From NCBI RefSeq assembly GCF_030450125.1, contig NZ_CP123923.1, forward strand, positions 5,828,001-5,892,000: a stretch of 64,000 nt of DNA, in the 5' to 3' direction. Of this stretch, positions 36,801 to 44,824 are shown in pieces; the stretch's first letter is position 1, and each line of letters begins with the position of its first letter. The notes under the pieces are model-generated. The model worked only from the letters and a program-made list of their open reading frames with translations, had not been told where the DNA came from and made no database searches. This DNA comes from Streptomyces sp. WP-1. GTDB lineage: Bacteria > Actinomycetota > Actinomycetes > Streptomycetales > Streptomycetaceae. A program made the position numbers and the translations under genes.

Positions 36801-37400
36801 ATGCTCGGTCTGTACGTCTCCGACCACCCGCTGTTCGGCCTCGAACACGTGCTGTCCGACAAGGCCGACGCGGGCATCTCCCAGCTCACCGGCGGCGAGC
36901 ACGCGGACGGCGCGGTGGTCACCATCGGCGGCATCATCTCGGGCCTCCAGCGCAAGATGACCAAGCAGGGCAACGCCTGGGCGATCGCCACCGTCGAGGA
37001 CCTCGCGGGCTCCATCGAGTGCATGTTCTTCCCGGCCACCTACCAGCTGGTGTCGACCCAACTGGTCGAGGACGCCGTGGTGTTCGTCAAGGGCCGCCTC
37101 GACAAGCGCGAGGACGTGCCCCGGCTGGTCGCCATGGAACTGATGGTCCCGGACCTGTCCAACGCGGGCGCCAACGCGCCGGTGGTCCTCACCATCCCGG
37201 CGACCCGGGTCACCCCGCCCATGGTCAGCCGCCTCGGCGAGATCCTCAGCCACCACAAGGGCGACAGCGAGGTGCGGATCAAGCTCCAGGGGCCGCGCAA
37301 GACCACGGTGCTGCGCCTGGACCGGCACCGGGTCAAGCCCGACCCGGCGCTCTTCGGCGACCTGAAGGTGCTGCTCGGTCCGTCCTGCCTCGCGGGCTGA
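33861..37400 (+). CDS. dnaE: DNA polymerase III alpha subunit DnaE
   Basis: 1179-aa replicative polymerase (DnaE1 type by length and order). The N-terminal PHP domain starts FTHLHVHTQYSLLDGAARL. The polymerase active site is PDVDIDFDERR with catalytic D417 and D419, the palm contains VGPGRGSAAGS, and a helix-hairpin-helix and OB-fold domain follow near residues 870-1100 (VVTIGGIISGLQRKMTKQGN). GTG 33861 follows TTGGAGG at a good distance. PHP metal ligands appear intact (HxH at the start), so intrinsic proofreading is possible, as in other actinobacterial DnaE1. Confidence 0.98.
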   Translation: MSKPPFTHLHVHTQYSLLDGAARLKDMFNACNEMGMTHIAMSDHGNLHGAYDFFHTAQKSGVTPIIGIEAYVAPESRRNKRKIQWGQPHQKRDDVSGSGGYTHKTMWAVNRTGLHNLFRLSSDAYAEGWLQKWPRMDKETISQWSEGIVASTGCPSGELQTRLRLGQFDEALKAAGEYQDIFGKDKYFLELMDHGIDIEHRVRDGLLEIGKKLGIPPLVTNDSHYTYAHEATAHDALLCIQTGKNLSDPDRFKFDGTGYYLKSTDEMYAIDSSDAWQEGCANTLLVAEMVDTTGMFEKRDLMPKFDIPEGYTEVTWFKEEVRRGMERRFPGGIPEDRQKQADYEMDVIISMGFPGYFLVVADFIMWAKNNGIAVGPGRGSAAGSIVAYAMGITDLDPIPHGLIFERFLNPERISMPDVDIDFDERRRVEVIRYVTEKYGADKVAMIGTYGTIKAKNAIKDSARVLGYPYAMGDRITKAMPADVLGKGIPLSGITDPQHPRYSEAGEVRGMYENEPDVKKVIDTARGVEGLVRQMGVHAAGVIMSSETITDHVPVWVRHTDGVTITQWDYPSCESLGLLKMDFLGLRNLTIMDDAVKMVKANKGLDIDLLSLPLDDPKTFELLQRGDTLGVFQFDGGPMRSLLRLMKPDNFEDISAVSALYRPGPMGMNSHTNYALRKNGQQEITPIHPELEEPLKEVLDVTYGLIVYQEQVQKAAQIIAGYSLGEADILRRVMGKKKPEELAKNFTIFQGGARKNGYSDEAIQALWDVLVPFAGYAFNKAHSAAYGLVSYWTAYLKANHPAEYMAGLLTSVKDDKDKSAVYLNECRRMGIRVLPPNVNESESNFAAQGDDVILFGLSAVRNVGTNVVESIIKCRKAKGKYASFPDYLDKVEAVVCNKRTTESLIKAGAFDTMGHTRKGLTAQYEPMIDNVVAVKRKEAEGQFDLFGGMGDDSADEPGFGLDVQFTEDEWDKTYLLAQEREMLGLYVSDHPLFGLEHVLSDKADAGISQLTGGEHADGAVVTIGGIISGLQRKMTKQGNAWAIATVEDLAGSIECMFFPATYQLVSTQLVEDAVVFVKGRLDKREDVPRLVAMELMVPDLSNAGANAPVVLTIPATRVTPPMVSRLGEILSHHKGDSEVRIKLQGPRKTTVLRLDRHRVKPDPALFGDLKVLLGPSCLAG

Positions 37401-37428
37401 GCGGGCCGAGCCGGCTCCCGGCAGCGCG

Positions 37429-37461
37429 AGAGGGGCGCACCCGTCATGGGTGCGCCCCTCT
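37429..37461 (+). terminator. Terminator after dnaE
   Basis: Perfect 14-bp inverted repeat, arms 37429-37442 and 37448-37461, with a GTCAT loop, then TTTCTT. It stops dnaE transcription before the convergent small gene. Confidence 0.92.
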
Positions 37462-37490
37462 TTTCTTACGCAACAGGCGTCGATCGCCCA

Positions 37491-37673
37491 TTAGTTGTGG
37501 CCGAAGCTCTTCTGCTTCTTGCCACGCCCGGTATCACCGGAACTGCCCTGGATGTGTGTCACCGGAGACTCATGGGCCTCCGTGGTGTGCTGCGCCTGCT
37601 CGTGAGCCTGACCGGCGTGCTGCGCGGCGCGGTTCTGCGAGCCACCCTGCTTACGGTTCTTGTTCTTGGCCAT
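37491..37673 (-). CDS. Small hydrophilic conserved protein
   Basis: 60-aa Lys/Gln/His-rich protein beginning MAKNKNRKQGGSQNRAAQHA and ending KKQKSFGHN. It has no membrane segment and no cysteine, and looks intrinsically disordered. The strong AGGAGG upstream of the ATG and amino-acid composition unlike a random GC-rich frame support it as real; proteins of this style are common in Streptomyces. No function is known to me. It is convergent with dnaE and divergent from the NYN gene. Confidence 0.8.
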   Translation of the reverse strand: MAKNKNRKQGGSQNRAAQHAGQAHEQAQHTTEAHESPVTHIQGSSGDTGRGKKQKSFGHN

Positions 37674-37757
37674 GGTGATCTGCCTCCTGCGGGGGATCTA
37701 GGGGCCAGGGCCGGATTCAGATTCACATACGCTGACATCAATCGCATGTCGGACAAT

Positions 37758-37776
37758 TACCCTGTGTGACAGGGTA
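37758..37776. promoter_or_regulatory. 19-bp palindromic operator candidate
   Basis: TACCCTGTGTGACAGGGTA: perfect 8-bp arms around GTG. It lies in the 225-bp divergent gap, 85 bp from the small gene and 122 bp from the NYN gene, in a locally AT-rich patch. The size and symmetry suit a dimeric repressor. Confidence 0.55.
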
Positions 37777-37898
37777 GGTTGGCGAGTAACAGCCGCAAAC
37801 GCCACGCCGAAGATCGAGTTCGGGCCGTTAACCCCCGCGCGGTCGGGCAGACTCGAAGGAAGTCCGAAGCAAAACCTCCCGGGAAGAGGGTGAGTCGC

Positions 37899-39119
37899 GT
37901 GGACCGCTGCATCGTCCTGGTGGACGCCGGGTATCTGTTGGGCGCGGCCGCCAGCCTCCTCGCGGGCGAGCCCTCGCGGTCCCGGATCACCGTCGACCAC
38001 ACCGCACTGATCCAGGCCCTGCGCGACCGCGCCGAGTCCGACACCGAGCGGCCCCTGCTGCGCATCTACTGGTTCGACGGCGCCCCCGACCGGGTTCCCC
38101 AGCCCGAGCACCGCCGGCTGCGCGTGATGCCCCGGGTCACCGTCCGCCTCGGCGCCCTCACCCGCAGCGACGGACGCTGGGCGCAGAAGGGCGTGGACGC
38201 CGCCATGCACGCCGAGCTGACCGAGCTGGCCCGTAACCGCGCCTGCTCCGACGTCGTCCTCGTCACCGGCGACGGCGATCTGCTGCCGGGCATGATGGCG
38301 GCCAAGGAGCACGGCGTGGCCGTACACCTGTGGGCCGTCCAGGCCGCCGACGGGGACTACAACCAGTCCGAGGACCTGGTCGCCGAGGCCGACGAGCGGC
38401 GCGTGCTGGACCGGGCCTGGATCACCCAGGCCGTCCGCGTCAAGGAGCTGACCGGGGTGTGCGCTCCGCCGCCGGTGCCCCGCCCCGAGATCGCCGCGAT
38501 CCTCTCCGCCCCGCTGCCCGAGTCCGCGCTCTCCGCGGCCACCGAGCGCGCCGCCGAGCAGGAGCCGCACCCGCCGTCCGGCGCCACCGGGAACGGCAGC
38601 CAGGAGCGGGTGCCCGCGCCCAAGGGCGTCCCCACCCCCAAGGACCTCGCCGCGCTGCGCGCCCCCGGCACCGTCCAGCCCGCCCCGCAGCCCACCACCG
38701 CGACCCTGCGCTGGTCCTCCGACAAGGGCTGGGTGGACCGGCCCGGCGCGGTGGCCGAACCCGCCGAGGCCGCCGCCATGCCGACCCTCGCCCAGCTCAC
38801 CACGGCCGAGCAGCGCTGGGCGGACCGCGAGGAGGACATCACCACCGTCGGCGGCGATCCGTACGAGGTGGGGCAGGTCTTCGCCCGCCGCTGGATGTCC
38901 CGGCTCGGTGACCAGAGCCATCTCCAGCGGCTCTCCCAGATGTACCCGCGCATCCCGCACCGCATCGACGGGGAGCTGCTGCGCTACGCCGCGCGCTTCG
39001 GGCTGCTCGCGCACAAGGACGACCAGATCGACGAGCACGACCGCTACGCCATCCGGGCTGGCTTCTGGCGGGAGTTCGACATCCCGGCCGCCGCGGAGCA
39101 CGCGAGCGCGGGGGAGTGA
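37899..39119 (+). CDS. NYN-domain (PIN-like) RNase family protein
   Basis: 406-aa protein. An N-terminal NYN/DUF88 domain covers about 1-160 with acidic metal-binding positions in LVDAGYLLG, KGVDAAMHAEL and VVLVTGDGDLLPGMM, the layout of PIN-like ribonucleases. A Pro/Ala-rich linker follows (about 190-300), then a conserved C-terminal helical domain (IPHRIDGELLRYAARFG and following). RNase activity is inferred from the fold; the target RNA is unknown. GTG 37899 is chosen because GAAGAGG lies nine bases upstream; GTG 37890 is too close to that box. Confidence 0.82.
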   Translation: MDRCIVLVDAGYLLGAAASLLAGEPSRSRITVDHTALIQALRDRAESDTERPLLRIYWFDGAPDRVPQPEHRRLRVMPRVTVRLGALTRSDGRWAQKGVDAAMHAELTELARNRACSDVVLVTGDGDLLPGMMAAKEHGVAVHLWAVQAADGDYNQSEDLVAEADERRVLDRAWITQAVRVKELTGVCAPPPVPRPEIAAILSAPLPESALSAATERAAEQEPHPPSGATGNGSQERVPAPKGVPTPKDLAALRAPGTVQPAPQPTTATLRWSSDKGWVDRPGAVAEPAEAAAMPTLAQLTTAEQRWADREEDITTVGGDPYEVGQVFARRWMSRLGDQSHLQRLSQMYPRIPHRIDGELLRYAARFGLLAHKDDQIDEHDRYAIRAGFWREFDIPAAAEHASAGE

Positions 39120-39468
39120 GACGGCGGGCGCGGGAGCACGACGCGGAGACGGAACCGGGCGCCGGGCCGGGACGAGGACGGGGCAGGGAGCGGGGGAGGA
39201 CGGGCCGGTGCGCGACGGGGCATGAGCCGGCCGGTACGAGTGGGGGCCGGGGAGCCCTGATGAGGCTGGTCGGAGGCCCGGTGCGAGGCCGGTGCGGATC
39301 GGGGCGTCCGTCGGAGACCGTACGGGGGTGGGACCGGGGCCGCACGGGGCCGGGATCCGGTGCGAGGCCGGGGCAGGGGCGGAGCGAGGCCGGAGGAGCC
39401 CTCCGGCCGGTGCCGTTCGGGCGGCCCCAAGGGCGGGTAAAGGTCCGGACCCCGTACCCTCTTCCCTT
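39120..39468. other. 349-bp gene-free, G-rich spacer
   Basis: No convincing gene. The + strand is strikingly rich in G over C with many GGGG and CCGGGG runs, mainly from 39120 to 39400, and frames through it give low-complexity Arg/Gly/Pro translations. Only the last 30 bases look functional (promoter for the ABC gene). G-quadruplex formation on the + strand is possible. Confidence 0.5.
39455..39460 (+). promoter_or_regulatory. Leaderless-type -10 box for ABC ATPase gene
   Basis: TACCCT lies eight bases before GTG 39469, in a pyrimidine-rich stretch with no Shine-Dalgarno. Confidence 0.45.
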
Positions 39469-40482
39469 GTGAGTACGCGCGTGGGGCAGGCACTTCGGCA
39501 GGACGAGGTCGTCCGCGTACGCGGGCTCGCCAAGACCTATCCGGCCGTCAAGAGCCGCCGCGGCGCACCCGGCACCCCCGAGGTGCGGGCCACCGACGCC
39601 CTGGAGCTGACGGTACGGCGCGGGGAGATCTTCGGGCTGCTCGGCCCCAACGGCGCCGGCAAGTCCACCCTCGTACGACAGCTCACCGGGCTGCTGCGCC
39701 CCGACCGGGGCAGCGTCGAGATCCTCGGCCACGACATCGTGCGCCACCCGGAGCGGGCCGCCCGCCTCCTCGCCTACCTCGGCCAGGAGTCCACCGCCCT
39801 GGACGAGCTGACCGTCTCCCTCGCCGCCGAGACCACCGGACGCCTGCGCGGCCTGGACGTGACACGGGCGCGGGCCGAGCGGGACGCCGTACTGGAGGAG
39901 CTGGGGCTCACCCCGATCGCCGGGCGGCCGCTGAAGAAGCTGTCCGGCGGGCAGCGCCGGCTCGCCACCTTCGCCGCCGTCCTCGTCGGCGAGCGTCCGC
40001 TGCTGGTCCTGGACGAGCCGACCACCGGCATGGACCCGGTGGCCCGGCGGGCGGTCTGGTCGGCCGTGGACCGGCGGCGCGCCGAGTACGGCACCACCGT
40101 CCTCCTCGTCACCCACAACGTCATCGAGGCCGAGACCGTCCTCGACCGGGTCGCCGTGCTCGACCGGGGCCGGGTCATCGCCTGCGACACCCCCACCGGG
40201 CTGAAGGAACGCGTCGCGGGCGAGGTCCGGGTGGAACTGGTGTGGCGGGAACGGGCGCCGCTGGACGTGCCCGAGGTCGCCGTGCTGCGCGAACGCGCCG
40301 TGGAGACCGGCCGGCGCTGGACGCTGCGGCTCGCGCCCGAGGAGGCCCGCGCCGCCGTCGCCACCGTGACCGGCGGCGCCGCCTTCGCCGCCCTGGACGA
40401 CTTCACCCTGGCCACGCCCAGCCTGGAGGACGTCTATCTGGCCCTCGGCGGGGCCGCCCGGCAGGGGCTGGTGAAGGCATGA
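39469..40482 (+). CDS. ABC transporter ATP-binding protein
   Basis: 337-aa ATPase of the multidrug/ABC-2 exporter (DrrA-like) group. Walker A GPNGAGKST is at 59-67, the Q-loop in YLGQES, the signature LSGGQRR, and Walker B LLVLDEPTTGMDP. A C-terminal regulatory-type extension (about 250-337) matches DrrA-like exporters. It is followed after 79 bp by its likely permease. The longer open frame upstream is the G-rich spacer, not coding. Substrate unknown. Confidence 0.92.
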   Translation: MSTRVGQALRQDEVVRVRGLAKTYPAVKSRRGAPGTPEVRATDALELTVRRGEIFGLLGPNGAGKSTLVRQLTGLLRPDRGSVEILGHDIVRHPERAARLLAYLGQESTALDELTVSLAAETTGRLRGLDVTRARAERDAVLEELGLTPIAGRPLKKLSGGQRRLATFAAVLVGERPLLVLDEPTTGMDPVARRAVWSAVDRRRAEYGTTVLLVTHNVIEAETVLDRVAVLDRGRVIACDTPTGLKERVAGEVRVELVWRERAPLDVPEVAVLRERAVETGRRWTLRLAPEEARAAVATVTGGAAFAALDDFTLATPSLEDVYLALGGAARQGLVKA

Positions 40483-40561
40483 CGGCCGGTGACGGCATGA
40501 GCACACGGGCCGTACGCGGCAAGGCCGGTACGACTGCCGTAGGGAAGAGGAGCAGCTCGTC

Positions 40562-41383
40562 GTGAGTGTCGTACCCGCGCAGGTTCTGCCGGACACCGCC
40601 CGCGTCCTGCCGGAGGCGGAGCCGGTCGCGGCCGAACTCGCCCCCGCGGCGCGGCTGTGGCCGTCGCTGGTGGCCGTGTACCGGGCGCAGCTGTCCCGGG
40701 CCCGGGTGGCGCGGATCCCGCTGCTGTTCGTGGCGACCTTCCAGTCCATCGGCATCACCGTGATGATGCGCGGTGTCGTCGACAACGGCTTCGAGGCGCG
40801 GTCCGTGGTGGCCGGTTCCTCCGTGCTCGTCGTCGCGTTCGTCGCGCTCAATCTGCTCGCCCAGTACTTCGGGCAGCTGCGGGCCGGCGGCGGGCTCGAC
40901 CACTACGCCACGCTGCCGGTGCCGCCCGCCGCGGTGGTGCTGGGCACGGCGGCCGCGTACGCCTCCTTCACGCTGCCCGGGACGCTGGTGACCGCCGCCT
41001 TCGGCTGTGTGCTGTTCGGGCTGCCGCTGGCCAATCTGTGGGTGCTGCTGGCCGTCGTACCGCTCGCCGGGGCCGCGCTGTCCGGGCTCGGCGCGGCGCT
41101 CGGCCTGCTCGCGCCCCGCCCCGAGCTGGCCACGCTGCTCGGACAGCTGGGCATGTCGGCGGCGCTGCTGCTCGGCGTGCTGCCGCCCGACCGGATGCCG
41201 CAGCTCGTCCGGCTGGCGCGGGACCTGCTGCCCTCCACGTACGGCGTGGAGGCGTACGCCCGCACCTTCGGCGCGCACCCGGACTGGGCCGTGGTCCTCG
41301 CTGACCTGGGGGTGTGCGCGGGGGTCGGGGTGATCTCGCTGGCCGTGGCCGCGTGGGCGTACCGCAGGGCCGCCGTCCGGTGA
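40562..41383 (+). CDS. ABC-2 type transporter permease
   Basis: 273-aa membrane protein with about six hydrophobic segments starting near residue 50 (PLLFVATFQSIGITVMM), typical of ABC-2 exporter permeases. The LPSTYGVEAYARTF segment before the last membrane helices is a usual feature of this family. GAGGAG lies upstream of GTG 40562. It pairs with the preceding ATPase; the cargo could be a lipid, drug or peptide. Confidence 0.88.
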   Translation: MSVVPAQVLPDTARVLPEAEPVAAELAPAARLWPSLVAVYRAQLSRARVARIPLLFVATFQSIGITVMMRGVVDNGFEARSVVAGSSVLVVAFVALNLLAQYFGQLRAGGGLDHYATLPVPPAAVVLGTAAAYASFTLPGTLVTAAFGCVLFGLPLANLWVLLAVVPLAGAALSGLGAALGLLAPRPELATLLGQLGMSAALLLGVLPPDRMPQLVRLARDLLPSTYGVEAYARTFGAHPDWAVVLADLGVCAGVGVISLAVAAWAYRRAAVR

Positions 41384-41405
41384 CGCGGCGCACAGGCCGA
41401 CCTGG

Positions 41406-41411
41406 CACGAT
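41406..41411 (+). promoter_or_regulatory. Leaderless-type -10 box for DUF2567 gene
   Basis: CACGAT lies six bases before GTG 41418. Confidence 0.35.
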
Positions 41412-41417
41412 GGCAGG

Positions 41418-42074
41418 GTGACCGCACCGCTGAACCCGCCCCCGCCCCCGCACGACCACTCCGCGCACCAGGTCCGGCAGGCGCCGCCCGCCGGGGCGCC
41501 GGCGGCGGGCGCCTACCAAGAGGACGGCCCCGGGATGAAGACCGAAGCGCGCGAGGCCGCCGTGATCACCGTGCTGGTGGCGGTCTGCGGGGCGCTCCTC
41601 GGGCTGCTGTGGTGGCGGCTGGCGCCCCATGTGCCGCTGGTCGGCGACCAGTCGGGCAACAGCTGGGTGGTCTACCTCAAGGACACCGAGGGGGAGCAGG
41701 CGGTCGGCGTGGACGGCACGTTCACCCTGCTGGCGCTCGCGTTCGGCGCGGTGAGCGGGCTCGCGGCGTTCCTGTGGCGCAGGCGGGGCGGCGTACCGCT
41801 GGTCGTGGGCCTCGCGCTCGGCGCACTGCTCGGCTCCCTGCTGGCCTGGCGGCTCGGTGTGTGGCTCGGCCCCACGTCCGACGTCATCGCCCATGCCCGC
41901 GCGGTCGGCAAGGGGGTCACCTTCCCGGCCCCGCTGCGCCTGGGCGCCAAGGCCGCGCTGCTGTCCTGGCCGTTCGCCGCGGTGCTGGTCCATCTCGGCC
42001 TGACCGCGCTGTTCGGCCCCCGCGACCCCGAGCCCCAGCACCCGGACGAGGTGCCGCTCACCCCCGCCCAGTAG
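41418..42074 (+). CDS. Membrane protein, probably DUF2567 family
   Basis: 218-aa protein with a proline-rich cytoplasmic N-terminus (about 1-45) and four hydrophobic segments (about 50-70, 97-112, 120-140 and 178-197). The layout and segments such as WWRLAPHVPLVGD resemble the actinobacterial DUF2567 membrane proteins; that family name is from memory of the pattern and should be verified. No function is known. It ends in an acidic tail and is convergent with ybaK across a repeat-rich spacer. Confidence 0.75.
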   Translation: MTAPLNPPPPPHDHSAHQVRQAPPAGAPAAGAYQEDGPGMKTEAREAAVITVLVAVCGALLGLLWWRLAPHVPLVGDQSGNSWVVYLKDTEGEQAVGVDGTFTLLALAFGAVSGLAAFLWRRRGGVPLVVGLALGALLGSLLAWRLGVWLGPTSDVIAHARAVGKGVTFPAPLRLGAKAALLSWPFAAVLVHLGLTALFGPRDPEPQHPDEVPLTPAQ

Positions 42075-42142
42075 GCACGCGCACCCCCTCCGTCCAGCAG
42101 GCACGCGGACCGGGGCCCCTCGGCCCCGCCCGACAGGTACGC

Positions 42143-42246
42143 GGCCCCCGCTGCCTCAGCCCAGCCCACTGGTGACCCGGGCCCGCTGCCTCAGCCCGCC
42201 CGACGGGAACTCGGCCCCGCTCCCTCAACCCCGCCCGATGGGCGCC
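42143..42246. repeat. Degenerate ~35-bp tandem repeat at the ybaK 3' end
   Basis: Three decayed copies of a unit like CGGCCCCGCTGCCTCAGCCC start at about 42143, 42178 and 42212. The last overlaps the final seven codons of ybaK. Shorter related pieces (AGGCACGCG at 42072 and 42100) lie further left. Confidence 0.6.
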
Positions 42247-42728
42247 GACACCGCGCCCGTCAGCTCCGCCAGGTCGCCCGGCGCCAGCTCCACCTCCAGG
42301 CCCCGCCGCCCCGCCGAGACGCAGATCGTGGCGTGGCCGAGGGCCGAGTCGTCCAGGACGGTGGGGAGCCGCTTGCGCTGGCCGAGCGGGGAGATCCCGC
42401 CGCGGACGTAGCCGGTGGTGCGCTCGGCCAGGGCCGGGTCGGCCATGGCGGCGCGCTTGCCGCCCACCGCCGCGGCCAGGGCCTTCAGATCGAGGGTGCC
42501 CGCGACCGGGACGACGCCGACGACGAGACTGCCGTCCACGTCGGCCACCAGGGTCTTGAAGACGCGCTCGGGGGAGACGCCCATCGCCTGGGCCGCCTCC
42601 TCGCCGTAGGAGGGGTGGGAGGGGTCGTGCTCGTAGGCGTGGACCGTGAACTCCACGCCCGCCGCGCTCAGCGCGACCGTCGCCGGGGTGCCCCCGGACT
42701 GCTGCTGTTTCTTCGGCTTCTTCGCCAT
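42225..42728 (-). CDS. ybaK: Cys-tRNA(Pro)/Cys-tRNA(Cys) deacylase YbaK
   Basis: 167-aa free-standing editing-domain protein that hydrolyses misacylated Cys-tRNA-Pro. A basic N-terminus is followed by the YbaK fold with FKTLVADVDGSLVVGVVPVAGTLDLKALA, the KRAAMADPALAERTTGYVRGGISPLG core (key Lys and GxxSP loop) and TICVSAGRRGLEVELAP. ATG 42728 lies 12 bp after the LON gene stop, so it is probably translated from the same mRNA. The last codons fall in a degenerate repeat. Confidence 0.93.
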   Translation of the reverse strand: MAKKPKKQQQSGGTPATVALSAAGVEFTVHAYEHDPSHPSYGEEAAQAMGVSPERVFKTLVADVDGSLVVGVVPVAGTLDLKALAAAVGGKRAAMADPALAERTTGYVRGGISPLGQRKRLPTVLDDSALGHATICVSAGRRGLEVELAPGDLAELTGAVSAPIGRG

Positions 42729-42740
42729 GAGGGTGTGGAC

Positions 42741-43481
42741 TCAGTTCAGACTGGTCGGCGTCCGCGTCAGCTCGAACGCGGGCAGCGACGGCAGGTTACG
42801 GATGATGGCGGTCTCGCCGCGCAGCAGCTTCAGCTCGTCCCGCAGCCGGGACGCGGTGTCCGGCGCCTGGAGCAGCCGCTGCTTGGTCGGCGTGTCGTGC
42901 ACCATCGCGGCCGCCACCAGGTACGACACCACGCTCGGGTCGTCCGGCAGCTCCGCGCTCGTGGCGAGCGACCGCTCCCGCGCCCCGGCCAGCCGCTTCT
43001 GGTACTGCCTGAAGGCCCGCAGCACGCCCTCCGCGAGCGCCCCCGCCTCGTCGCCGGGCTCCTCCGCCAGCTCCTCCAGCTCGGCCGTCAGATAGGGCCC
43101 GGAGGCGTCCACGGACAGCAGCCGCACCCGGGTGGTACCGGTCGCGAGCACCTCGAAGGTGCCGCCGGTGCGCTCCCGGATGGTCGCCGCGTCCGCGACA
43201 CAGCCCAGCTGGTGGAAGGACTTGAGCGGATCCGGGCCGAAGCCCGCGGCCGGGCCCCGCTCGGGTTCCGCGGTGGGGTCGGGCATGCCGGGGGCGCTGG
43301 GCGCCACCTCGTGCCCGTCGCGGATGGCCACGACGGCGAACCGCCGCGGCTCCTCCTCGGGGGTCTTCAGCAGCTCGCGCATCATGGCGCGATACCGCTC
43401 CTCGAAGACGTTCAGCGGCAGCACGAGTCCCGGGAAGAGGACCGTGTTCAGCGGGAAGAGCGGCAGACGGACGGTGGTCAC
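42741..43481 (-). CDS. LON peptidase substrate-binding domain protein
   Basis: 246-aa protein consisting of the Lon N-terminal (LAN/DUF) domain alone, without ATPase or protease parts. It begins VRLPLFPLNTVLFPGLVLPLNVFEERY, the typical opening, and includes CVADAATIRERTGGTFEVLATGTTRVRLL. The C-terminal helical part resembles the helical bundle of Lon. Stand-alone versions are widespread and their role is unproved. GTG 43481 has no Shine-Dalgarno; TAGGCT eight bases upstream suggests a leaderless mRNA. Confidence 0.9.
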   Translation of the reverse strand: MTTVRLPLFPLNTVLFPGLVLPLNVFEERYRAMMRELLKTPEEEPRRFAVVAIRDGHEVAPSAPGMPDPTAEPERGPAAGFGPDPLKSFHQLGCVADAATIRERTGGTFEVLATGTTRVRLLSVDASGPYLTAELEELAEEPGDEAGALAEGVLRAFRQYQKRLAGARERSLATSAELPDDPSVVSYLVAAAMVHDTPTKQRLLQAPDTASRLRDELKLLRGETAIIRNLPSLPAFELTRTPTSLN

Positions 43482-43489
43482 GGCGCCCC

Positions 43490-43495
43490 AGCCTA
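43490..43495 (-). promoter_or_regulatory. Leaderless-type -10 box for LON-domain gene
   Basis: TAGGCT on the minus strand lies eight bases before GTG 43481, overlapping the end of the upstream gene. Confidence 0.45.
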
Positions 43496-44566
43496 ATGGT
43501 CGGCGGGACGCGCGTGACCGCGGTGCCCGGGCAGAAGGTCCTCCGGCACCGGCAGCAGCCCCGCCGGAACGGGTGCTCCGCCCCCCGACAGCAGGTGCTC
43601 GCGCAGCCGCAGGAAGTGGCCGAGCGGGTCGTCCGAGAACCGGTCCCAGGGGCAGGAGGTCACATAGGGGCCGATCAGATGCACCAGGGCGCGGGCGTCC
43701 TCGGGGCGGTCCAGGCGCAGCAGCACGTACAGCAGCTTGTTGCGCACCCCGGCGGACCAGGGGTCGGCCGGAGCGAACCGCGCCGACAGGGCTATCGCGC
43801 GGTCGGCCGCCGAGTCCAGCCGCTGCCGGGGCACCCCGGGCCCGCCGCCCTCGGTCAGATAGCCGTACGCGGCCCACGCGGGCAGCACCTGCACCAGCGA
43901 GTCCGCCGGCGCGTCCTGCGCGGCCAGCTCGGCGAAGTCGAAGCACGCGCGGTGCGCGGCGCTCGGCACGTGCGGGGTGTCCCCGAAGCGGACGCAGCAG
44001 AACGCGCCCAGATAGCGCAGGGCGGCCACATGGCAGCCGTAGTGGTGCGGGGCGCGGCGCAGCGCCGCCTCCCACAGCTCCTCGAAGTAGCGGTGCCCGG
44101 CCCGCGAGCCACGCGCGTGGTCCAGCGCGATCCGCCAGGGCACCGGGTCCCGGACGTCGGCCCGCGCGGCGGCCGTGATCAGCGGGCTGACCTCGCGCAG
44201 CAGCTCGGCGCGGGCGGGTGAGGACCACACCCGGTCCACCGCCAGCTGGGCCGCGACCAGCAGGGCGCCGGGGTCGTCCGGCTCGGCCGCCCGCCAGTCC
44301 TCGAACCACTCGGAGCGCAGCCGGGCGAACGCGGCCAGCCGCCGGGCGTACCGGTCGTGGCTCTCCCACTCGGCCGCGGCCCGGGTGCCCGTGAGCAGCT
44401 CGGCCGCCGCCCGGTACTCGCCGCGTCCGGCGGCGACCAGCGCGGGCGAGAGCCGGTCGTCGGGCGCGTCGAGCACGGCCTCGTCCCCGGAGGCGATCCC
44501 TCCGGCCGGGCGCGCGGAACGTCGGGACATCCAGGAGCGGCGGATGAACGAAGGCAGCGGAACCAT
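43493..44566 (-). CDS. Hypothetical protein, helical repeat type
   Basis: 357-aa soluble protein that I cannot assign to a named family. It is Ala/Leu/Arg-rich with repeated helix pairs (for example PALVAAGRGEYRAAAELL and VPWRIALDHARGSRAGHRYFEELWEAALRRAP), suggestive of a TPR-like array. Three Cys are present around residues 215-240. Start choice is uncertain: ATG 44566 gives MVPLPSFIRRSWMSRR; ATG 44578 is four codons upstream, and neither has a Shine-Dalgarno. It lies 11 bp ahead of the LON gene, so it probably heads that operon. Confidence 0.7.
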   Translation of the reverse strand: MVPLPSFIRRSWMSRRSARPAGGIASGDEAVLDAPDDRLSPALVAAGRGEYRAAAELLTGTRAAAEWESHDRYARRLAAFARLRSEWFEDWRAAEPDDPGALLVAAQLAVDRVWSSPARAELLREVSPLITAAARADVRDPVPWRIALDHARGSRAGHRYFEELWEAALRRAPHHYGCHVAALRYLGAFCCVRFGDTPHVPSAAHRACFDFAELAAQDAPADSLVQVLPAWAAYGYLTEGGGPGVPRQRLDSAADRAIALSARFAPADPWSAGVRNKLLYVLLRLDRPEDARALVHLIGPYVTSCPWDRFSDDPLGHFLRLREHLLSGGGAPVPAGLLPVPEDLLPGHRGHARPADH

Positions 44567-44824
44567 GGTGCGGACCATTGAAAGTCCGCAGGTCGGGGCT
44601 GCGCCAGAGGCTTGGGGGAAGTCGTGGAAGGTTGTACGGCCAAGGGTCAAGGACCGGCAAAGGGCGAGTGTTCGGCTTTTGTACGACGGGGTGCGTCAAG
44701 GGCGGTCTTTACACACATGACCGCACATGCCCGCACAAGCACGCGCCCGCACCCCGCACGCGCTTCGCATCCCGCACGCGCCCGCATCCCGCCCGCACGC
44801 GCCGCCGCACGGCGTGTCCGCACA

